Source: Streptomyces albipurpureus
Lineage (GTDB): Bacteria; Actinomycetota; Actinomycetes; Streptomycetales; Streptomycetaceae
NCBI RefSeq assembly: GCF_023701525.1
Contig: NZ_JAMQAW010000007.1
Coordinates: 46,181 to 110,180, forward strand
Reading direction: 5' to 3'
DNA: 64,000 bases
In this document: piece after piece, positions 50,194-59,377 of the stretch
How the letters are laid out: every line of letters starts with the position of its first letter
Position numbering within the stretch: the stretch's first letter is position 1
Translations under genes and position numbers: made by a program
Notes under the pieces: model-generated
Database searches by the model: none
The model's input: the letters and a program-made list of their open reading frames with translations, nothing else
What the model was told of the DNA's origin: nothing

Positions 50194-51645
50194 CTAACCG
50201 ACCTTGTCTTCCGCCTCGCGAGCGCCGTCGTCGTGCGCGCTGTGCGGGGGTGATGGCTGAGGTGTGTCGCCGGTGGGCCCGGTGCCTTTGCCGTCTCCGG
50301 TGCCCGCGGGGTCCTGGGGAACCAGCAGGTGGTTGAAGAGGAGGTTGAGCACAAAGGCCACCAGCACGGTCGCGGTGATGGCGCTGCCCAGGATGAACTG
50401 GGCATCGCGGTGGAAGTTCTGGTAGATCGTGGGCACCACGACCGGCAGCATGCCGACCCCGAGGGCGACGGCGACGATGAGGAGGTTCTGGTTCCCCTCG
50501 AAGTCGACCTTCTGGAGCATCTGGATGCCGACGGCCGCCGTCATCGCGAACATCACCAGACCGGCGCCGCCGATGACCGGGCCCGGCAGGCTGGCGACGA
50601 CCTCGCCCAGCTTGGGTATCGCGCCCATGGTCAGGAGCAGTACACCCGTGACGGTGATGACATATCGGCTCTTGACCTTGGTGAGGCTGATGAGACCGAC
50701 GTTCTGGCCGAAGGTGGAGTCAGGCACCGAGTTCATGAAGCCGGCCAGGAGGGCCGCGAGTCCGTCCGTGGCCAGACCGCGGGCCATGTCCTTGTCGGTG
50801 ACCTTCTTGTCGACGGCGTCACCGATGGCCAGCACACAGGCGGTCATCTCGCTGAAGACCACGACCATGGCGACGCACATCGCGATGATCGGTACGAGTT
50901 TGAACTCGGGTGTTCCGAAGTACAGCGGCGACGAGAAGCCGAACCACTTCGCGCCGCCCACCGAGCTGAAGTCCGCCATGCCCATGGCCCAGGCGGCGAC
51001 CGCTCCGAGCGCCAGCCCGAAGAGGACCGAGACATTGCGGACGAAGCCCTTGAAGATCCGGTGCACCAGCACGATGACCGCGACCACGGCAAAGGCCAGG
51101 AGGATGTACTTCACGCTCGCGTAGTCGGCCGACTTGGGATCGGAGCCGATGACCAGGTCGGCGCTCACCTTGATGAGCGACAGTCCGATGATGGTGATCA
51201 CGCAGCCGGTGACCAGCGTCGGGAAGAACCGCAGCACCTTCGAGAACGGGCGGGCGAGCAGCATCCCGAAGACGCCCGCCGCGATCATCGAGCCGTACAT
51301 GGTCCGCATGCCGTACTCGGAGCCGATGAGGATCATCGGAGTGAGGAAGGTGAAGGACGCGCCGGCGACGACGGGCATCCGGATGCCGAAGAAGCGGGTC
51401 ATGCCAAGGCTCTGGATGATGGTGGCGACACCCGCCACCAAGAGATCGGCGTTGACGATCAAAGCGATGGTGTGTGTGTCGAGTCCGAGGACCGCACCGA
51501 GGACAAGCGGAACGGCTACACAGCCCGCATACATGATCAGCATGTGTTGCAGACCGAAGAAGAAGAGCCGGGAAGCAGGCAGGACTTCGTCCACCGGGTG
51601 GCGTTCGGAAGTCGCTGTCGAGGGTGCACGTCTGATAGGTGACAC
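50194..51645 (-). CDS. NCS2 family nucleobase permease (uracil/xanthine type)
   Basis: 483 residues with about 14 hydrophobic segments. FFGLQHMLIMYAGCVAVPLV is the N-terminal NCS2 signature; TFGQNVGLISLTKVKSRYVI and MNSVPDSTFGQN carry the substrate-site QN-x-G motif. NCS2 proteins import xanthine, urate, uracil or similar with H+ or Na+. First gene of the leftward operon, starting at the divergent control region with operator-like sites. Together with the NCS1 gene the operon has two different nucleobase-type transporters. Confidence 0.93.
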   Translation of the reverse strand: MSPIRRAPSTATSERHPVDEVLPASRLFFFGLQHMLIMYAGCVAVPLVLGAVLGLDTHTIALIVNADLLVAGVATIIQSLGMTRFFGIRMPVVAGASFTFLTPMILIGSEYGMRTMYGSMIAAGVFGMLLARPFSKVLRFFPTLVTGCVITIIGLSLIKVSADLVIGSDPKSADYASVKYILLAFAVVAVIVLVHRIFKGFVRNVSVLFGLALGAVAAWAMGMADFSSVGGAKWFGFSSPLYFGTPEFKLVPIIAMCVAMVVVFSEMTACVLAIGDAVDKKVTDKDMARGLATDGLAALLAGFMNSVPDSTFGQNVGLISLTKVKSRYVITVTGVLLLTMGAIPKLGEVVASLPGPVIGGAGLVMFAMTAAVGIQMLQKVDFEGNQNLLIVAVALGVGMLPVVVPTIYQNFHRDAQFILGSAITATVLVAFVLNLLFNHLLVPQDPAGTGDGKGTGPTGDTPQPSPPHSAHDDGAREAEDKVG

Positions 51646-51800
51646 GAGGGTCTCCTGGCACTAAGACGATCGCGCCCTGGTCCCTCCGTTGAGATCAGCA
51701 TCCATGATCCGGAGCTATGGGCAGACGTTTACGGCGGCGCCTGAGCAGCGCGCTCGCAGGTGCAGTGGCGGGGCTTCTCCCACTCGAATGCCTCTGCAAC

Positions 51801-51820
51801 TGGTATCCGGTATACGGAGA
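51801..51820. promoter_or_regulatory. GntR operator-like site 1
   Basis: TGGTATCCGGTATACGGAGA, centred on the palindrome GTATAC, in the 289-bp gap between the two divergent catabolic operons. It is partly the reverse complement of site 2 (51888-51908). Spacing and position fit control of the leftward operon by the GntR protein encoded at 53652. Confidence 0.6.
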
Positions 51821-51887
51821 TTAAGGGTGAGGCAGGTCACTGTCAACGAAAACTCATCGTTGCTTTTGGGTGGCTTGTCCTTGTGCA

Positions 51888-51908
51888 ATCCTGTATACCG
51901 TATCCCTA
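51888..51908. promoter_or_regulatory. GntR operator-like site 2
   Basis: ATCCTGTATACCGTATCCCT, again with GTATAC followed by CGTATCC, mirror image of site 1. It lies 27 bp upstream of the first gene of the rightward operon, overlapping where its -10/-35 region should be; repression in the absence of inducer is the simplest reading. Confidence 0.6.
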
Positions 51909-51934
51909 GATCACTCTTATGGAGCGGAGGTTTC

Positions 51935-52693
51935 ATGCAGCCAACCGCCCGTCGGATCGGCATGATCACGCCCTCTTCCAACACCGTTGCGGAACCAGTG
52001 ACCAGCGATCTCGCCAGGGGTCTGAGGGAGGTCTCCCTCCATGTCACCCGGCTTCGGGTGACCCGGATCAGCCTGGCGGCGGCCGACACCGAACAGTTCG
52101 GTGAGGACGCTTTCGTCGACGCCGCCGGTCTGCTCGCCGACGCCCGCGTGGACGTCATCGCGTGGAACGGCACCTCGGGGTCCTGGCTCGGCCCGGAGTA
52201 CGACCGGCGGGTCTGCGGCGCGATGGAGCGCGCCACCGGCGGCCCCGCCACCACCTCGACCCTCGCCGTCCTGGCCGCGCTCCAGGTGTGCGAGGTCAAG
52301 CGCCTCGGCCTCCTCACCCCGTACACCGGCGACATCGTCGACGCGATCACCGTCAACTACGCGGCGCACGGCTTCCCGGTCCGCGCCGGACGCCACTTCG
52401 GCCGCACCACCAACTTCGACTTCGCGCTGACGACAGATGACGAACTGGACACGGCGTTCGAGGAACTGGCCGCCCAGGGCTGCGACGCCGTCGCCGTCGT
52501 CTGCACCAACCTCCGCGCCGCGCATCTGGCGCGGAGCTGGGAGGCGCGGACCGGCGTCACGGTCATCGACAGTGTCGCCGCCACCCTGTGGGACGCCCTG
52601 CGGCTGAGCGGGGGCACCACCGCGATCGAGGGGTACGGCCGTCTGCTCGCCACCCCGGCCGGCACCCCCGAAGCGAACAGCACAGAGAGGTGA
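51935..52693 (+). CDS. Asp/Glu racemase superfamily enzyme (maleate isomerase/AMDase-like)
   Basis: 252 residues from ATG 51935 (GGAGCGGAGG upstream). [14 protein letters not shown] is the maleate-isomerase-type N-terminal signature. The first catalytic position reads AWNGTSGSW, with Gly (about residue 79) where racemases and isomerases have Cys; the second, [14 protein letters not shown], keeps Cys (about residue 190). A single C-terminal-half cysteine with GTS in the first lobe is the arrangement known from arylmalonate decarboxylase. So the product may be a decarboxylase or single-base isomerase rather than a racemase. First gene of the rightward operon. Confidence 0.88.
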   Translation: MQPTARRIGMITPSSNTVAEPVTSDLARGLREVSLHVTRLRVTRISLAAADTEQFGEDAFVDAAGLLADARVDVIAWNGTSGSWLGPEYDRRVCGAMERATGGPATTSTLAVLAALQVCEVKRLGLLTPYTGDIVDAITVNYAAHGFPVRAGRHFGRTTNFDFALTTDDELDTAFEELAAQGCDAVAVVCTNLRAAHLARSWEARTGVTVIDSVAATLWDALRLSGGTTAIEGYGRLLATPAGTPEANSTER

Positions 52694-52701
52694 ACGAGCG
52701 T

Positions 52702-53655
52702 ATGACCAAGAACATCAAGATACTGATCGGCGTGGACGTCGACGCGGTCGCGGGCTGGCTCGGTTCCTACGGAGGCGAGGACTCGCCCAACGACATCCAG
52801 CGCGGCGTCTTCGCCGGCGAGGTCGGCACCCCCCGGCTGCTCCAGCTCTTCGAGCGGTACGGAATCCGGAGCACCTGGTTCATCCCCGGCCACTCCATCG
52901 AGACCTTCCCCGCCGAGATGGCCGCCGTCGCCGACCAGGGCCATGAGATCGGAGCGCACGGCTACTCGCACGAGAACCCCATCGACATGTCACTCGAACA
53001 GGAGCGCGATGTCCTGGGACGTTGCGTCCAACTGGTCGAGCGGCTGTGGGGCAGGCCCCCGCGCGGCTACGTCGCTCCCTGGTGGGAGATGAGCCGCAAC
53101 ACCGCCTCACTGCTGAGGGAGTTCGGCTTCTCCTACGACCACTCCCAGAACTACAACGACTTCCACCCCTTCTACGCCCGCGTCGGCGACGAGTGGACCA
53201 AAATCGACTTCAGCCGCCGCGCCGAGGACTGGATGAAGCCCCTGCGGCACGGAACCGAGGTCGACCTCGTCGAGTTCTGCGGCAACTGGTACGTGGACGA
53301 CCTTCCGCCGATGATGTTCGTCAAGAATGCCCCGAACAGCCACGGCTTCGTGAGCCCCTGGGACGTCGAGAGGCTGTGGCGCGATCAGTTCGAGTGGGTC
53401 TACCGTGAACTGGACTACGCGGTTTTCCCCGTAACATTGCATCCTGATGTCTCCGGCCGCCCCCAGGTGTTGATGATGCTCGAACGGCTCTTCGAGAGCT
53501 GGCTCGACCTGCCAGGTGTCGAGTTCACCACCTTCGACGCGGCTGCCGACGACTTCCGAAGGCGCTACCCCTTCGACAGTCCCAAACGGCCATCGCCGGT
53601 CGGGACGGGGAACGGACGCGTGACCATGCCGACCGCCAGGGAGGCGGCCCAGTGA
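52702..53655 (+). CDS. NodB/PuuE-type polysaccharide deacetylase family hydrolase
   Basis: 317 residues from ATG 52702. [12 protein letters not shown] gives the paired Asp, and [19 protein letters not shown] the HxxxH zinc ligands of the NodB fold; [11 protein letters not shown] follows as the RxPY-like strand. No signal peptide, so it is cytoplasmic, unlike true polysaccharide deacetylases. Cytoplasmic members of this family are PuuE allantoinases and cyclic-imide hydrolases that open small N-containing rings. In this operon a cyclic amide/imide/ureide hydrolase is the likely role. It overlaps the GntR gene by 4 bp. Confidence 0.88.
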   Translation: MTKNIKILIGVDVDAVAGWLGSYGGEDSPNDIQRGVFAGEVGTPRLLQLFERYGIRSTWFIPGHSIETFPAEMAAVADQGHEIGAHGYSHENPIDMSLEQERDVLGRCVQLVERLWGRPPRGYVAPWWEMSRNTASLLREFGFSYDHSQNYNDFHPFYARVGDEWTKIDFSRRAEDWMKPLRHGTEVDLVEFCGNWYVDDLPPMMFVKNAPNSHGFVSPWDVERLWRDQFEWVYRELDYAVFPVTLHPDVSGRPQVLMMLERLFESWLDLPGVEFTTFDAAADDFRRRYPFDSPKRPSPVGTGNGRVTMPTAREAAQ

Positions 53656-54347
53656 GCAGCCAGCCAGGCGAACCCGCTTCGGTCGACATCGACGCCGACT
53701 ACAAGCCGCTGAGGGACCGGGTCCGCGACGAGCTGCGTCGACGCATCATCGACGATGTCTATCCGCCCGGCACCCGGCTGGTGGAGAACGAACTCGCCTC
53801 CCAGCTCGGTGTCTCCCGCGTTCCCGTCCGTGAGGCGATGCGGGCGCTGGAGAGTGAGGGTTTCGTCAAGACCGTCCCCCGGCGGGGCGCGGTCGTCGTC
53901 GAACTCTCCGCCCAGGACGTCGAGGAACTCTTCGACGTACGCGAGGCACTGGAGGTACTGGCCTGTCAGCAGGCGGCCACCAGGGCCACCAAAGCCGATC
54001 TCCGCCGGGTCGGCACGACGTTGGCCCGGGCGCGCAAGGCCCTGGCCAGCGGGGACCGCCTCGCGCTGGGGCGCGCCAACGAGGCGTTCCACGACGAGAT
54101 CCTGAAGCTGTCGCACAACGACCTGCTCCAGAACGTTTTACATCCTCTCCAGGGGCGGCTGCACTGGCTGCTGCGGCAGACCGGGGACCCGTACGACCTC
54201 ATCGAGGAGCACACGGCGCTCTTCGAGGCGATCTCCTCGGGGTCGGCGGACCTCGCGGCGGAACACGCCCGTCAACACGCCAGGCTGAACCGGGAGATCG
54301 TACGCCGCCTCCTGGCCGAGCGGAACCAGAGCGCGTCCTCGGCCTGA
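53652..54347 (+). CDS. GntR (FCD) family transcriptional regulator
   Basis: 231 residues, GTG start overlapping the deacetylase stop (GTGA). The N-terminal winged helix is [20 protein letters not shown] then [14 protein letters not shown]; the C-terminal FCD domain has [34 protein letters not shown] and [20 protein letters not shown] with the usual Asp/His metal-ligand pattern. FCD regulators bind carboxylate or small metabolite inducers. Its likely targets are the two GTATAC sites at 51801-51820 and 51888-51908. Confidence 0.93.
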   Translation: MSSQPGEPASVDIDADYKPLRDRVRDELRRRIIDDVYPPGTRLVENELASQLGVSRVPVREAMRALESEGFVKTVPRRGAVVVELSAQDVEELFDVREALEVLACQQAATRATKADLRRVGTTLARARKALASGDRLALGRANEAFHDEILKLSHNDLLQNVLHPLQGRLHWLLRQTGDPYDLIEEHTALFEAISSGSADLAAEHARQHARLNREIVRRLLAERNQSASSA

Positions 54348-54650
54348 CGGGCGAGCGGAGCCGGAACGTGTCCCGCGCATCACGGCTCGGTCGAGCCGGC
54401 GCGAGGGCGCGTCACTGATCCGCGCCTGAACCTGACGACCGGCCGGAGCGGCGGGCTCCGCCGCCGGTCGGGACCGGCGCGTGCCCCGGCCGTGGCGACG
54501 CGGTCTCGGCGCGTCCTGTCCGCCCCTGGCGGAGTCACGGCTCGTCCCGACCGCGGCGGCTGAGTCGCGACGCGCCCGCTCGAAGGCGACGAGGTCACCG
54601 CTCAGTACCCGCCCTTCCCCCACCTTCTCCCATCGAGGAGCACCCTCACC
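54348..54650. other. Intergenic between gntR and the DUF1116 gene
   Basis: About 300 bp with no gene. GAGGAG 10 nt before ATG 54651 is the ribosome binding site of the next gene. The gap may hold a second internal promoter. Confidence 0.4.
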
Positions 54651-55901
54651 ATGCCCGGACAAACGGAGACCACCCCTGCCAGCGCCCAGGCGTCCATCGA
54701 CGCCTTGAACACCACCGAAGTGATTCTGCACCGCGTCTGCAAGGCCGGTGAGGTGACCGGATCGGTGACCGGCCGGCACTTCCTCCACGCCGGCCCGCCC
54801 ATCGATCCGGCCGACATCCCCGGCCCCATGCGGGGCGCGATCATCGGAGGCCTGCTCCTCGAACGCGAGGCCGCCTCGGTGGCCGAAGCGGAGGCGATCA
54901 TCGACCGGGGCGAAGTCGGCATCAGCCCCTGCCACGACGCGGGCGCCGTGGGCGCGATGGCCGGCATCATCACACCGAGCACCCCGGTCGTGGTCGCGGC
55001 GGCCGGAGACACCCGTACCTTCTCCCCCCTCAACGAGGGCATCGAAGGCGCCGTGCGCTACGGCTCGTACGACGATGCCACCCTCGCCCGGCTCCGCTGG
55101 CTCGGCGACGTGCTCGCCCCCGCCCTCGACGAGGCCGTCCAGAACTCCGACCCCCTCGATCTTCTCCACCTGGTGGCCGAAGGCCTGCGCCGGGGTGATG
55201 ACTGCCACAACCGGCTCGTCGCCACCAGCGCGGCCCTGCTGGTCACCCTCACCCCCGGACTGCTGCGCGGCTCGTCCGACCGGGAGGGGCTCGCCCGGAT
55301 CACCGCGGTCATGGCCCGCAACGGACACTTCGCCCTGCCCTTCGCCATCTCAGCGGCCAAGGCGGTCACCCTCGCCGCCGCGGGCTTCGACGGCAGCCCC
55401 GTCGTCACCGCGATGGCGGGCAACGGACGCGAGTTCGGCATCCGCGTCAGCGGGCTCGGGGACCGCTGGTTCACGGTGCCCTCCCCGATCGGCAACCCCG
55501 TACTGCTCGATGGGGCGGCCCTCGACGACGTCACCCCCACGATGGGCGACTCGATGATCGCCGAGACGGCCGGCTTCGGCGCCTTCGCCATGACCGCCGC
55601 ACCGGCCATCATGTCCTTCGTCGGCGGTGACATGGAGCTCGCCCAGGGGATCACCCGCCGGATGCGCGAGATCTGCGCCGGTACCAGCACCCGCTTCCTC
55701 ATCCCCGGTGAGGACTTCCGGGGCACCCCCCTGGGCATTGACGTGCACCGCGTACGGGCCACCGGCATCGAACCTGTCATCAACAACGGCCTCGCACACC
55801 GTGACCCCGGCAGAGGGCGGGTCGGCGCGGGCATCACACCGATCCCCGTCGAGCCGTTCGCCGAAGCCAGCAGGGCACTCGAAGAGGCGGGACGACGATG
55901 A
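54651..55901 (+). CDS. DUF1116 family protein (YlbE/AllG-like)
   Basis: 416 residues. ISPCHDAGAVGAMAGIITPS, DDCHNRLVATSAALLVTLTP and TAMAGNGREFGIRVSGLGDR are conserved DUF1116 blocks. The family includes YlbE (AllG) of the E. coli allantoin region, which with FdrA and YlbF has been linked to oxamate carbamoyl transfer. Here the FdrA and YlbF partners are absent, so the protein acts alone or with a non-homologous partner. Context suggests a step after ring opening of an N-rich substrate. It overlaps the amidase gene by 4 bp (ATGA). Confidence 0.88.
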   Translation: MPGQTETTPASAQASIDALNTTEVILHRVCKAGEVTGSVTGRHFLHAGPPIDPADIPGPMRGAIIGGLLLEREAASVAEAEAIIDRGEVGISPCHDAGAVGAMAGIITPSTPVVVAAAGDTRTFSPLNEGIEGAVRYGSYDDATLARLRWLGDVLAPALDEAVQNSDPLDLLHLVAEGLRRGDDCHNRLVATSAALLVTLTPGLLRGSSDREGLARITAVMARNGHFALPFAISAAKAVTLAAAGFDGSPVVTAMAGNGREFGIRVSGLGDRWFTVPSPIGNPVLLDGAALDDVTPTMGDSMIAETAGFGAFAMTAAPAIMSFVGGDMELAQGITRRMREICAGTSTRFLIPGEDFRGTPLGIDVHRVRATGIEPVINNGLAHRDPGRGRVGAGITPIPVEPFAEASRALEEAGRR

Positions 55902-57415
55902 CCATCAAGAAGTTCACCGGCGCCGAACTCACCGCCGTAGCCGACCGCTGGAACATCGACCCCGAGCTGATCGACCGGCTGCGTCCGGCGATCGACCGGA
56001 TGCGCGCGACCTACGAACGCGTCGAAGCGCTGGCCACCGACGGCCTCGCCCCCGAGCCGCCCGCCGTGCGGGTGACCTTGGCCAACCGTGGCGCGGACGA
56101 CCCGCACGGCGCTTGGCTGTACCGCGTGGACGAACCCGGACCCGCCGGGACCGGGCCGATGGCCGGCCGTACGGTGACGGTCAAGGAGTCGATCGCGGTC
56201 CGCGGGGTCCCGATGACCCTGGGCAGCCGCCTTATGACGGAGTTCGTACCCGGTTCGGACGCGGCCGTCGTCGCCCGCGTTCGGTCCGCCGGCGCGACGG
56301 TCCTGGGCACCTCGGTCTGCGAGGACCTGTGCTACTCCGGTTCCAGCTTCACCAGTGTCAACGGGCCGGTGACCAACCCCTGGGACCCGAACCGGGCAGC
56401 GGGCGGTTCGACCAGCGGCGCGGCCGTACTCGTCGCGACCGGAGCCGCCGACTACGGCATCGGCACCGACCACGGCGGCTCCGTACGCAACCCCGCCGCC
56501 TGGTGCGGGATCTTCGGCCTCAAACCGACCTTCGGCGCCATCGACTACGACGGCGCGATGCCCACCGAGCGCACCATGGACCACATCGGCGTACTGGCCC
56601 GACACGCCGCCGACCTCCCGGCCTTCCTCGATGCGGCGACCTCCCGGACGTCGTACGCCACCGACTACGCACGAGGCATCACCGGTCTGCGGGCCGGCGT
56701 CGTCGCCGAGGGTTTCGGCTGGCCGGACCGTTCAGACCAGCGGGTGGACGACCGCGTACGGGAATCGGCCCGGGCCCTCGCCTCCCTCGGACTCACCGTC
56801 TGCGACGTCTCCATCCCCCTGCACCGGCACGGCCGTGACATCCATCTGCCCATCTCCATCGAGGGCGGACTCACCACGGTCTTCGAGTCCCGGCTCCAAG
56901 GCAACAACCACACCGACCCCTACCACCCCAAGTTCGGGGCCGCGTTCGGCGAGGCGATGGCCGAGCGGCCACAGGACATCCCGGTCGGCGGAGTGCTGGC
57001 ACTGGCCGGCGCCACCCTGCTGCGGGACGCGACCAACGGCCTGGTGACGGCCTACGCCCAGGGCCTGCGACGCCGTCTGTACGACCAGATCGAACAGGCC
57101 CTGCGCGAGTTCGACGTCCTGGTGATGCCGACGGTCCCCATGCTGCCCCACCTCCTTCCCACCGATGCCCGCGAAGCCGCCATCGGCACCGATCTCCCCT
57201 TCGAGATGCACGACAACAACTGTGTCTACAACCTCACCGGGCATCCAGCGCTCAGCGTTCCGTGCGGGCTCGTCGACTCCCTCCCGGTCGGCATGCTCCT
57301 CATCGGCCGCCACGGTGAGGACGCCCGACTGGCCCGTATCGGAGCCGAGTTCGAGGAAGCCGTCTTCCGGTGCCCCGCACCCCCGACCACCCCCGCCGCC
57401 AGGAGCACACGATGA
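55898..57415 (+). CDS. Amidase signature family hydrolase
   Basis: 505 residues. The Ser-cisSer-Lys triad is visible: Lys in VTVKESIAVRG, then AAGGSTSGAAVLVATGAADY and GTDHGGSVRNPAAWCGIFGL. FGLKPTFG follows as in all AS amidases. It would release ammonia from a primary amide or cleave a carbamoyl or small cyclic amide. ATG 55898 overlaps the DUF1116 stop; its own stop overlaps the next start (ATGA). This tight coupling marks it as a core pathway enzyme. Confidence 0.93.
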   Translation: MTIKKFTGAELTAVADRWNIDPELIDRLRPAIDRMRATYERVEALATDGLAPEPPAVRVTLANRGADDPHGAWLYRVDEPGPAGTGPMAGRTVTVKESIAVRGVPMTLGSRLMTEFVPGSDAAVVARVRSAGATVLGTSVCEDLCYSGSSFTSVNGPVTNPWDPNRAAGGSTSGAAVLVATGAADYGIGTDHGGSVRNPAAWCGIFGLKPTFGAIDYDGAMPTERTMDHIGVLARHAADLPAFLDAATSRTSYATDYARGITGLRAGVVAEGFGWPDRSDQRVDDRVRESARALASLGLTVCDVSIPLHRHGRDIHLPISIEGGLTTVFESRLQGNNHTDPYHPKFGAAFGEAMAERPQDIPVGGVLALAGATLLRDATNGLVTAYAQGLRRRLYDQIEQALREFDVLVMPTVPMLPHLLPTDAREAAIGTDLPFEMHDNNCVYNLTGHPALSVPCGLVDSLPVGMLLIGRHGEDARLARIGAEFEEAVFRCPAPPTTPAARSTR

Positions 57416-57801
57416 CCGAACAAGCGCTGAACGTCCTGGGCGAGCCGCTCGAACCCTGCGGCTTCGACCCCGTCACCGGATACCGCCGCGACGGCCACTG
57501 CTACACCGGCCCCGACAATCCGAAAGGCCACACGGTGTGCGCCATCGTGGACGAGGGATTCATCGCGTTCCAGTCCACGGTGGGCAACGACATCGCCACC
57601 CCCAGACCGGACCTCGACTTCCCCGGTCTGAAGCCCGGGGACCACTGGTGCGTCATCGCCGTGAAGTGGTGGGAGGCGTACCGGGCCGGTCACGCCTGCC
57701 CGATCAACCTCGCCGCCACCAACGCCAGGGCGCTGGATGTGATTCCCCGCGATGTGCTGATGGAGTTCGGCGTCGGCCCCCGCCGCGGCGGGCCGAAGTG
57801 A
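57412..57801 (+). CDS. DUF2237 family protein
   Basis: 129 residues from ATG 57412: LNVLGEPLEPCGFDPVTGYR, GHCYTGPDNPKGHTVCAIVD, FIAFQSTVGNDIATPRPDLD, FPGLKPGDHWCVIAVKWWEA and ARALDVIPRDVLMEFGV match DUF2237 (COG3651) throughout. The three conserved cysteines (PCGF, HCYTG, TVCAI) may bind a metal. Biochemical role unknown; here it is translationally coupled on both sides within a catabolic operon. Confidence 0.9.
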   Translation: MTEQALNVLGEPLEPCGFDPVTGYRRDGHCYTGPDNPKGHTVCAIVDEGFIAFQSTVGNDIATPRPDLDFPGLKPGDHWCVIAVKWWEAYRAGHACPINLAATNARALDVIPRDVLMEFGVGPRRGGPK

Positions 57802-59072
57802 GCCGCTGGGACGCCCTGCGCACCTACTCCGCACTGCCCTCCTCGGTGGGATACGGCTTCCTGCTGGTCACCCTGGTCGGCCGGATCCCGGCGACCATGG
57901 GGCAGCTCGGCTCCCTCCTGCTGGTCAGCGGCGCTACCGGCTCCCTGGCACTGGGCGGAGCCACCGCCTCCGTGTACGCGCTGGGACAGGCGGCCGGAGG
58001 CCCGCTGGTCGGCCGTGCCGCCGACCGCCGCGGCCACCGGCCAACCGGTCTGGTCTCGGCGCTGCTCCACGCGGCCTCCCTGGTGGCCCTGGTGGTGTTC
58101 GTCCAGGGGGACGCGCCGGTGTACGCGACCCTGACGGCGGCGGCCGCGGCCGGATTCTCGGTCCCGCAGGTGGGCCCGCTCTCTCGGGCCCGGTGGACCG
58201 CGCTGGTCCACCGCCGCCGGCTCACCGCGGGCCGGTTCCCGGTCGCGATGAGCTTCGAGGGGACCAGCGACGAGTTCGCTTTCGTCCTGGGCCCGGCACT
58301 GGTGGGCGTCATCGCGGCCGTGGCGTCGCCGCGTACGGCGGTCCTGGCCGCAGTCGCCCTCACCCTCACCGTGTGTGTGGCGTTCGCGATACACCCCACG
58401 GCAGGGCTGGTCAGCAGCCAGAAGGACGACGCCGACACCCATGACAAGACCGTCCCTCCGGTGCGCGGACTCCCGATCCTGCTGCTGGCCGCCGGACTGG
58501 TCGGCCTCGGCTGCTACTTCGGGTCGATCCAGGCAGCGGTCACCTGGCGCGCCGTGGACGCCGGTGCGGCCGGTGCCGCGGGGCTGGTCTACGCGGTGCT
58601 GGGGCTGAGCAGCGCGATCGCCGGGGTACTCGTCCCGATGCTGCCCGCCTCCTTCACCCTCGCCCGCCGGTTCCAGGCAGGATTTCTGCTGCTGGCCCTG
58701 CTGAGCGTGCCGCTCGTCCTCATCGGCGGACTGGGCGCCGGCGGTCTATGGGTACTCGGTCTGCTGATCGTGCTGCCCGGAATCCCCATCGCCCCGATTC
58801 TGGTCACCGCCTACACCCTGGCGGAGACGACCGTGCCGGTGCGGAAGATCTCCTGGGTGATGACCGTGCTCACCTCGGCCGTCGTCATCGGCTACGCGAT
58901 CGGCGCGTTGGTCTCCGGCAGCCTCGCCGACCGCTACGGGCCGCTGCCCGCCTTCCTCACCGGTCTGGGCGCGGCGGCACTCGGCTCAGCCGTGGCAACG
59001 ATGGGACGGCACCGGCTGGCGCCCCTCAGCCCCGGAGCGGTGCCGATGACGGCAGGACACGGCATCCAGTGA
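57798..59072 (+). CDS. MFS transporter of the catabolic operon
   Basis: 424 residues from GTG 57798 (overlaps the DUF2237 stop). About 12 membrane helices; PLVGRAADRRGHRPTGLVSA is MFS motif A, and GSLADRYGPLPAFLTGL its second-half repeat. The QVGPLSRARWTALV segment resembles exporter-like MFS proteins. As last gene of the rightward operon it could import substrate or expel a toxic intermediate; direction cannot be told from sequence. Confidence 0.9.
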   Translation: MSRWDALRTYSALPSSVGYGFLLVTLVGRIPATMGQLGSLLLVSGATGSLALGGATASVYALGQAAGGPLVGRAADRRGHRPTGLVSALLHAASLVALVVFVQGDAPVYATLTAAAAAGFSVPQVGPLSRARWTALVHRRRLTAGRFPVAMSFEGTSDEFAFVLGPALVGVIAAVASPRTAVLAAVALTLTVCVAFAIHPTAGLVSSQKDDADTHDKTVPPVRGLPILLLAAGLVGLGCYFGSIQAAVTWRAVDAGAAGAAGLVYAVLGLSSAIAGVLVPMLPASFTLARRFQAGFLLLALLSVPLVLIGGLGAGGLWVLGLLIVLPGIPIAPILVTAYTLAETTVPVRKISWVMTVLTSAVVIGYAIGALVSGSLADRYGPLPAFLTGLGAAALGSAVATMGRHRLAPLSPGAVPMTAGHGIQ

Positions 59073-59160
59073 CAGCCCGGACGGCCGGGGTTGCTCGCGC
59101 CCCGGCCGCTGAGGAAAGGGGCACCTCCGGCCCCATACCCGATGTAGGGGCGGCGATTCG

Positions 59161-59377
59161 GTGTCGGTGATCGATACCGCGACCAACACGGTCACCGCCA
59201 CCATCGGTGTCGGCGATGCGCCCCGGGGGCTGGCGATCGGTACCGTACCGCCGCCCGCCACCGCTGATCTGGCCGTCACCATGACCGCCACCCCCACCCC
59301 CGGACTCGGCGGCCACATCACCTACACCCTCAGAATCACCAACAACGGCCCTCCACCTCTCACCTCTGCCACCATTC
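59161..59377 (+). pseudogene. YVTN beta-propeller/DUF11 surface-protein fragment
   Basis: SVIDTATNTVTATIGVGDAP then RGLAIG is one YVTN-type propeller blade; ADLAVTMTATPTPGLGGHIT followed by YTLRITNNGP is the start of a DUF11 repeat. Both are normal in long secreted proteins, but here only about 70 residues survive between the MFS gene and a transposase scrap. Confidence 0.65.

Noticed and set aside
50329..51642. Rightward frame of 437 codons
   Set aside because: Asp/His/Arg-rich antisense shadow of the NCS2 permease.
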